The notes under the pieces are model-generated. The model saw only the letters and a list, made by a program, of their open reading frames with translations, searched no databases and was not told the DNA's origin. DNA of 11,883 nucleotides from Bacteroidota bacterium (GTDB lineage Bacteria; Bacteroidota; Bacteroidia; Chitinophagales; Chitinophagaceae). The DNA lies in the NCBI GenBank assembly GCA_023426425.1, contig JAFAAT010000050.1, forward strand, positions 1 to 11,883, in the 5' to 3' direction. Made by a program: the position numbers and the translations under genes. How positions within the stretch are numbered: position 1 is the first letter of the stretch; every line of letters starts with the position of its first letter. Below are positions 6,968 through 11,883 of the stretch, in pieces.

Positions 6968-8785
6968 TTAGTGTACCTCCTCTCCAGGTTTCGCGGGTAC
7001 TGTCTGTGGAATGAAGTCATTGCCGTTGCCATCGTCTTTATAATCATAGGGCCAACGATGAACTTCAGGTATTTCTCCAGGCCAGTTCCCGTGACCTGGA
7101 TTGATAGGAGTAGTCCACTCCAAAGTTGTAGCGCCCCAGGGGTTTGGATGAGTTACTTTCCTTCCACGGAACATGCTGACGAAGAAGTTAAATACAAACA
7201 GCAATTGTGCAAAGAATACTACTATTACAACGATAGAAATGAATGCATTCAGTCCTTCGAATTGTTTAAATGATTCCCAGGCGCTGTAATCATAATACCT
7301 GCGGGGCATACCGGCTGCACCTTCGTAGTGCATTGGCCAGAAAATCAGGTAAGCTCCAATGAACGTAAGGAAGAAGTGCAGGTACCCTAAAGTATTGTTC
7401 ATGAATCGTCCAAACATCTTCGGGAACCAGTGATAAATACCTGCGAACATTCCGAAGAAGGCAGATACTCCCATTACGATGTGGAAGTGTGCCACCACGA
7501 AGTACGTATCGTGCAGGTGAATATCCAGTGCAGAGTTACCTAGGTGAATACCTGTAAGTCCACCAGAGATGAACATAGATACGAAGCCAAGTGCAAATAC
7601 CATAGGTACATTAAACCTGATATTACCTCTCCATATCGTCGTAAGCCAGTTGAATACTTTTACTGCAGACGGAACCGCAATCAGAAGCGTCAGGAGTACG
7701 AAGATGGATCCAAGGAATGGACTCATACCGGATACGAACATATGGTGAGCCCAAACCAGGAACGCCAATGTTGTGATACCGATAAGAGAAATGATCATTG
7801 CGAAGTAACCGAAGATTGGTTTTCTGCTATGGGTAGAAAGAATTTCGGATGCCATACCCATACCTGGCAGCATGATGATGTATACTTCGGGGTGACCCAG
7901 GAACCAGAACAAGTGCTGATAGAGGATAGCAGAACCACCTACGTGAGGAAGTGCCTTACCACCAATAAAGATTTCAGACAGATAGAAAGAAGTTCCGAAG
8001 TTGCGGTCAAAGATCAGAAGTACAAAGCCTGAAAGTAGTACAGGGAAAGATAGTACACCCAGTACAGCCGTAAAGAGCAGAGCCCAGATGGTGAGCGGCA
8101 TACGAGTCATGCTCATCCCTTTTGTCCTCATATTCAGGATGGTAGAGATATAGTTCAGACCACCGAGCAACGAGGAAATCACGAACAATGCCATACTTAT
8201 CAGCCACAGATCCATTCCTACACCGGAACCGAGAGATGCTTCTTTCAAGGCACTCAATGGCGGGTAAGTAGTCCAACCACCAGAAGCGGGTCCTGTTTGC
8301 ACGAAAAGGGAAGCAAACATTATGACGCTGGCGACAAAGAAAAACCAGTAAGACAGCATGTTCATAAATGGTGACGCCATGTCACGAGCGCCAATCTGCA
8401 GAGGAATCAGTAGGTTCGCAAAAGTTCCACTCAAACCAGCTGTAAGTACAAAGAACACGAGGATAGTACCATGCATGGTAACAAGTGCATAGTAGAACTC
8501 CGGATCCAGCTTACCGCCTTTTGCCCAGCCGCCCAGGAACTTCTCCATAATCGGGAAATTCTGTTCAGGAAAACCAAGCTGAAGGCGGAAAAACACGGAG
8601 AATAATGCTCCGATAATCGCCCAGATAATTCCCGTTACAAGGAATTGCTTGGCAATCATCTTGTGATCCTGGCTGAAGATATATTTCGTAATGAAATGCT
8701 GTTCATGATGATCATGATCATGATGACCAGTATGCCCTTCGTGCGTATGGGCTACATTAGGACCTTGAATTATTACGTTACTCAT
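6968..8785 (-). CDS. coxA: cytochrome c oxidase subunit I (aa3-type, A1 family)
   Basis: The 605-residue catalytic subunit of the terminal oxidase in the inner membrane. It reduces O2 to water at the haem a3-CuB site and pumps protons. All key residues are visible: haem a ligands His105 ('TMHGTILVFF') and His435; haem a3 ligand His433 ('VVAHFHIV'); CuB ligands His298, His347 and His348; Tyr302 of the His-Tyr crosslink in 'GHPEVY'. Glu300 of the same motif marks an A1-type D-channel, together with Asp135 ('GARDMASPFMN'). Lys376 ('AVKVFNW') is the K-channel lysine. About 12 hydrophobic helices run from 45 to 540. The C-terminal 'NPWGATTLEWT' segment is typical. The N-terminal 30 residues are unusually His-rich (9 His in residues 13-30). 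It follows coxB by 35 bases in the same operon and is the last gene before a terminator. No Shine-Dalgarno; the start is supported by the conserved 'FSQDHKMIAKQFL' entry shortly after it. Confidence 0.97.
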   Translation of the reverse strand: MSNVIIQGPNVAHTHEGHTGHHDHDHHEQHFITKYIFSQDHKMIAKQFLVTGIIWAIIGALFSVFFRLQLGFPEQNFPIMEKFLGGWAKGGKLDPEFYYALVTMHGTILVFFVLTAGLSGTFANLLIPLQIGARDMASPFMNMLSYWFFFVASVIMFASLFVQTGPASGGWTTYPPLSALKEASLGSGVGMDLWLISMALFVISSLLGGLNYISTILNMRTKGMSMTRMPLTIWALLFTAVLGVLSFPVLLSGFVLLIFDRNFGTSFYLSEIFIGGKALPHVGGSAILYQHLFWFLGHPEVYIIMLPGMGMASEILSTHSRKPIFGYFAMIISLIGITTLAFLVWAHHMFVSGMSPFLGSIFVLLTLLIAVPSAVKVFNWLTTIWRGNIRFNVPMVFALGFVSMFISGGLTGIHLGNSALDIHLHDTYFVVAHFHIVMGVSAFFGMFAGIYHWFPKMFGRFMNNTLGYLHFFLTFIGAYLIFWPMHYEGAAGMPRRYYDYSAWESFKQFEGLNAFISIVVIVVFFAQLLFVFNFFVSMFRGRKVTHPNPWGATTLEWTTPINPGHGNWPGEIPEVHRWPYDYKDDGNGNDFIPQTVPAKPGEEVH

Positions 8786-8820
8786 TTTTCACTTTTGTTA
8801 TTTCCCGGCATTCCGGAAGA

Positions 8821-9867
8821 TTACTTCATCGTTATTGCTGATACACTGTCTTGTTGTGGCTGACCATTGGCAGGAGCTTCAGGTTCTGCCGGCTGATTCA
8901 TCATTTCATAGTATGACTTCTGCGACTTCAACCAGGCAGCGTGCTCCTCAGGTGTCTCAACGATAATGGTTCCACGCATCGCATAGTGACCACTTCCACA
9001 CATCTGGTCACAGGAGATTTCATAAACGAAATCGGGGTTGCCTGTCATCTCCTTCATTTGCTTCGTAGTGTAAAGCGGCGTGAACCAGATTGTAGTAATG
9101 ATACCTGGAACAGCATCCATTTTCATCCGGAAGTGTGGCAGACCCACGTCATGGATTACATCGCGAGACCCAATAATCATTTTCACAGGCTTGCCGACTA
9201 CAAGATGCACCTCACCGTTTTCAGCAATGATGTCATCCATGTTCGCTCTGTCATTCCAATCAAGACCTAAAACATTGTTCGCGTCATTGATCTTCCTGAA
9301 GTCTCTCGTACCGAGCACATTGTCCTGACCGGGATACCTGATAATCCAGTTAAACTGCTTTCCGACGATTTCAACTACCTGCGAATCCTTTGGTGCCTCC
9401 GAAGTCATAGTAAACCAGCTGCGGAGACCTATAGCTACAAGTGACGCCATCGCAATAGCAGGAATGGTAGTCCAGATAAGTTCAAGTTTGTTGTTATGAG
9501 GGTAGAAAAAAGCAGTACGTTTCTCAGTCGACTGATAGCGAAAGGCAAACCAGAACAACAACCCCTGAGTAAGGAAGAACACGATACCAGTGACAATGGT
9601 AGTCACCTTATACATGGCGTCGTACTTTTCTCCATGATCTGAAGCTGCTATAGGGAGCATCTTATCCATCAGGTACATATGGCATTCATAGATACCCCAA
9701 ACACCGAGGACAAACATTGCTACCATGAGCCAGGCTATAGTCCTGTTAGTTTGACGTTCTACTTTCTCTCTGCCTCTGAGTATCGCTGCATACTCACTTG
9801 CCTTAGCAATCTGGTATATGATAACAAAGACCAGAAGTATTAATACTATTATTAAGAATCCCGACAT
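8821..9867 (-). CDS. coxB: cytochrome c oxidase subunit II (CuA subunit, no fused cytochrome c)
   Basis: A 348-residue inner-membrane protein with a periplasmic cupredoxin domain that takes electrons from cytochrome c and passes them through CuA to subunit I. The CuA ligand set is complete: His239 ('VIHDVGLPHF'), Cys286, Cys290, His294 and Met297 in 'CDQMCGSGHYAM', with Gln288 at the backbone-carbonyl position usually held by Glu. The electron-entry aromatic patch is 'GKQFNWIIRYPG' (169-180). The canonical helix pair is at about 88-110 and 128-148 ('NNKLELIWTTIPAIAMASL'). Two further hydrophobic segments precede it (about 4-20 and 44-60), joined by a strongly basic loop that should be cytoplasmic. 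The C-terminus is a Pro/Glu/Gln-rich tail without CxxCH, so this is not a caa3 subunit. It lies 58 bases after actF and 35 before coxA, and has no Shine-Dalgarno. Confidence 0.96.
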   Translation of the reverse strand: MSGFLIIVLILLVFVIIYQIAKASEYAAILRGREKVERQTNRTIAWLMVAMFVLGVWGIYECHMYLMDKMLPIAASDHGEKYDAMYKVTTIVTGIVFFLTQGLLFWFAFRYQSTEKRTAFFYPHNNKLELIWTTIPAIAMASLVAIGLRSWFTMTSEAPKDSQVVEIVGKQFNWIIRYPGQDNVLGTRDFRKINDANNVLGLDWNDRANMDDIIAENGEVHLVVGKPVKMIIGSRDVIHDVGLPHFRMKMDAVPGIITTIWFTPLYTTKQMKEMTGNPDFVYEISCDQMCGSGHYAMRGTIIVETPEEHAAWLKSQKSYYEMMNQPAEPEAPANGQPQQDSVSAITMK

Positions 9868-9925
9868 GGTCAGTTTGGCTTGTATTTACTAATTAGTTTT
9901 TATTCAATTACTATATACTTCGTCT

Positions 9926-11158
9926 CTAGCTCTGATGTATTAAAGCTTCCTTCAGCAACGGGTGATTATTTGGTACAAGGGAAGCCTTAGTAAGAGTCTT
10001 CGAAACAGTAAACATCAATATTCCTGCAAACCCTGCAAAGATACCCAGTTCATACCAGCTCAGGTGCCAGTGCTCACCAAGTGGACCCGGCATTGTCATG
10101 ATGTAGAAATCTAGCCAGTGACCGAAGATGATGACCATTGCCATGAAAGAAACTGTGAAATAGTTCCTCTTGCTCGGCCTTGACATCAGTATCAGGATCG
10201 GCAATACAAAGTTGATGATAAACACCGCATACCAGATAAGGCTATAAGGTCCCTGCTGACGAATCTTGTAGTAGGTAGTTTCCTCAGGAATGTTACCATA
10301 CCAAATCAGCATATACTGTGCAAACCAAACATAGGTCCAGAAGATGCTGAAGGCAAACATAAACTTACCGAGATCATGGACATGTTCTTTAGTTACTATT
10401 TCGAGGTTGCCCTGGTTTTTAAGATGCACTACAAACAGGAGGATTACTGACATCCCACTTACAAATGCACTGGCAAATGTGTACCAACTGTACATTGTTG
10501 AGTACCAGTGAGCATCAATGCTCATCAGCCACATCCATGGAGTGATGCTCATCTGAGTTAACGCGTAAACCAGAAGGAACAATGCTGACCATACAAGAGA
10601 AGTCCAATAAATCTTAGTACTATTCTTAGGCGCTTTTTCAATCGCCAGAGAAATAGACCTGAATTTCACGCCAAAGTAAGACCACAAACCGATTGTTACC
10701 AATGTGATGATCACAAACATTGTAGAGTTCAGGAACGGGCTTTTACCCTCCAGGATTTTGTCACCTTCGGGATGGGTCCAGTGGTAGATTGGATTATGTC
10801 CATCTATTTCAAAACCAAATACGGTAAGTAGAAGTACGATGGCAGCGATAACGCCGAACACCCATACATTAGCTCCGATTGCTTCGGGAACTCTTTTATA
10901 AGCTACAATCCACCCCCCTTGTGCAAGCGCTGCTGCAGCCTGTACAAAAATGCTTACGACGGTGATCAAAAGAAAGAACACACTATTGTGCACCAAAACG
11001 ATCCAGAACCTGGTTCTGTTTGCATGCATCAGTTCATGATCAGGATTATGATCCATTGCCAGTGTAAATACACCGATTAGCAAGGTGGCAATACCAATCA
11101 ATATCAGCACGAGACTTGTCGTTCTTAATCGTGCTGGTATCTCGAAACGTTCGTTCAT
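9926..11158 (-). CDS. actF: Alternative Complex III membrane subunit ActF (quinol:cytochrome c oxidoreductase)
   Basis: A 410-residue polytopic protein with about ten hydrophobic helices (near 13-34, 53-77, 98-116, 144-164, 183-203, 221-246, 263-286, 305-325, 334-354 and 367-387), the topology of the NrfD-like ActC/ActF family. The family-typical stretch 'ITPWMWLMSIDAHWYSTMY' (205-223), near the middle of the protein, and 'WFAQYMLIWYGNIPEET' (278-294) support the call. ActF is the membrane subunit that packs against ActC and is implicated in the proton path of ACIII, which oxidises menaquinol and reduces cytochrome c in place of the bc1 complex. Position agrees: it directly follows actE (47-base gap) and precedes coxB, the usual actABCDEF-cox order in Bacteroidota. 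ActC is a paralogue, but its length and place after actE favour ActF. The start is an ATG with an A/T-rich, SD-free upstream region. Confidence 0.9.
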   Translation of the reverse strand: MNERFEIPARLRTTSLVLILIGIATLLIGVFTLAMDHNPDHELMHANRTRFWIVLVHNSVFFLLITVVSIFVQAAAALAQGGWIVAYKRVPEAIGANVWVFGVIAAIVLLLTVFGFEIDGHNPIYHWTHPEGDKILEGKSPFLNSTMFVIITLVTIGLWSYFGVKFRSISLAIEKAPKNSTKIYWTSLVWSALFLLVYALTQMSITPWMWLMSIDAHWYSTMYSWYTFASAFVSGMSVILLFVVHLKNQGNLEIVTKEHVHDLGKFMFAFSIFWTYVWFAQYMLIWYGNIPEETTYYKIRQQGPYSLIWYAVFIINFVLPILILMSRPSKRNYFTVSFMAMVIIFGHWLDFYIMTMPGPLGEHWHLSWYELGIFAGFAGILMFTVSKTLTKASLVPNNHPLLKEALIHQS

Positions 11159-11205
11159 TGGTTAACTTTTATTGAAAATATTATTATTGTCTTTACCTAT
11201 TCCTT

Positions 11206-11883
11206 TTAATGCTGTGCATCATTTGCCTCCGGCATGCCCTGAGCCTGTGTTGTATCTGCCAGATGAGGACGAATAGTCGACCTGTCTCTGAGACTGTCAG
11301 GCTTTGGACTGGTTGCAGCAAACATGAATGGTCCACCGCCATTTTCAGATTGCACCTTCTTAATATAGGCGATCACCTGCCAACGCTCCTTAACATCGAG
11401 TTGGGCTGCGTAAGATCCCATAGCATTTTTGCCAAACTTCACGGCTGCATACATCATCCCTTCAGACATGTTGAGATATTTGCCGTCCAGAAAATTTGCA
11501 GGCATAGACGCAAACTTTCCGCTTGCGAACAGAGGTCCCTGCCCGTCCAGCTTTTGCCCGTGACAGATACCGCAATAGATGTCGTAAAGTCTTTTTCCTT
11601 CCTGAAGTTCAGCCTCTGTAAAGCGAAGGTCAGTAGTGAATGCTTTATAGGCATTGGTATCACCTTCTACAAGATGGTCGGGAAGCGCATGGCCACGGGC
11701 AATAGTTCCTGTAACAGGAAGTCTGCTTGTCTGGCTGTCAGCGAATACAGGATTGGCAGTATAAGCATCGTAAGCAACAGAATAGGTCATATCCGGCGCA
11801 TATATCCTTCCGGGATCGCGATGCCTGCTCCCGTTCTGGTTACATGCAGTAACTCCCAGACCTACTACCAGGCTTGCTATTAC
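11206..11883 (-). CDS. actE: Alternative Complex III cytochrome c lipoprotein ActE, 5' end cut off by the window
   Basis: The monohaem cytochrome c subunit of ACIII, carrying electrons from the complex to downstream acceptors on the periplasmic face. The frame is open to the right edge (225 residues visible), and the first ATG inside the window (11790) is internal. Upstream codons read a hydrophobic signal run ending 'GLGVTAC' with the lipobox Cys at visible residue 14, then 'PGRIYAPDMTYSVAYDAY', the family's characteristic segment. The protein is therefore a lipoprotein whose start lies a few codons beyond 11883. Haem attachment is Cys104-Gly-Ile-Cys107-His108 (11560-11574), followed by 'GQKLDGQGPL'. 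Met155 in 'GKNAMGSYAAQL' is the likely second axial ligand, and 'ERWQVIAYIKKVQ' (about 166-178) is the closing helix of a class I cytochrome c. A Pro/Asp/Gln-rich tail follows. First visible gene of the actE-actF-coxB-coxA run; actD is expected beyond the right edge. Confidence 0.92.
   Translation of the reverse strand, partial: VIASLVVGLGVTACNQNGSRHRDPGRIYAPDMTYSVAYDAYTANPVFADSQTSRLPVTGTIARGHALPDHLVEGDTNAYKAFTTDLRFTEAELQEGKRLYDIYCGICHGQKLDGQGPLFASGKFASMPANFLDGKYLNMSEGMMYAAVKFGKNAMGSYAAQLDVKERWQVIAYIKKVQSENGGGPFMFAATSPKPDSLRDRSTIRPHLADTTQAQGMPEANDAQH

Noticed and set aside
7544..8032. 162-codon open frame on the plus strand inside coxA
   Set aside because: Antisense to strongly conserved CoxA sequence. 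The translation is rich in charged residues and Tyr/Cys/His, with no family features; it is a by-product of the codon bias of coxA.
8821..9867. caa3-type subunit II with fused cytochrome c
   Set aside because: No CxxCH occurs after the CuA domain; the tail is a short Pro/Glu/Gln-rich segment.

Overview
The window looks like a Bacteroidota chromosome, most likely from a Chitinophagaceae- or Sphingobacteriia-type aerobe. Three things point there. Two secreted proteins end in a type IX secretion (T9SS) type A sorting domain. A cytochrome c oxidase operon sits directly behind genes of Alternative Complex III. The gene starts are A/T-rich with almost no Shine-Dalgarno sequences. The family-level placement is inference; the phylum-level placement is well supported.

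Layout from left to right. Positions 1-605 (+) hold the 3' part of a T9SS-exported protein with beta-propeller-like repeats. Positions 769-1641 (+) encode an alpha/beta hydrolase with a full catalytic triad. Convergent to it, 1764-2024 (-) encodes a small acyl-CoA-binding protein. Positions 2198-6661 (-) encode a 1487-residue secreted mosaic protein of adhesin/MAM-like and fibronectin III modules that ends in a T9SS tail. It is closed by a strong intrinsic terminator at 2141-2172. Its middle is a 274-residue module present twice in tandem. The 306-base gap 6662-6967 holds a terminator, a candidate promoter and a long inverted repeat.

From 11883 down to 6968 (-) runs a compact respiratory operon: actE (cut by the right edge), actF, coxB, coxA, with gaps of 47, 58 and 35 bases. 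ActE (monohaem lipoprotein cytochrome c) and ActF (10-helix membrane subunit) belong to the quinol:cytochrome c oxidoreductase ACIII. CoxB and CoxA form the CuA subunit and the haem-copper core of an A1-type aa3 oxidase. Electrons would pass from menaquinol through ACIII to CuA and then O2, in line with known ACIII-aa3 supercomplexes. A 13-bp perfect stem right after coxA closes the operon, so oxidase subunits III and IV are not encoded directly downstream.

I found no clear sign of a wholly new system. The points most worth a second look are the structured leader of the giant T9SS protein, its tandem module duplication and unassigned N-terminal domain, the two extra N-terminal membrane segments of CoxB, and the His-rich N-terminus of CoxA.
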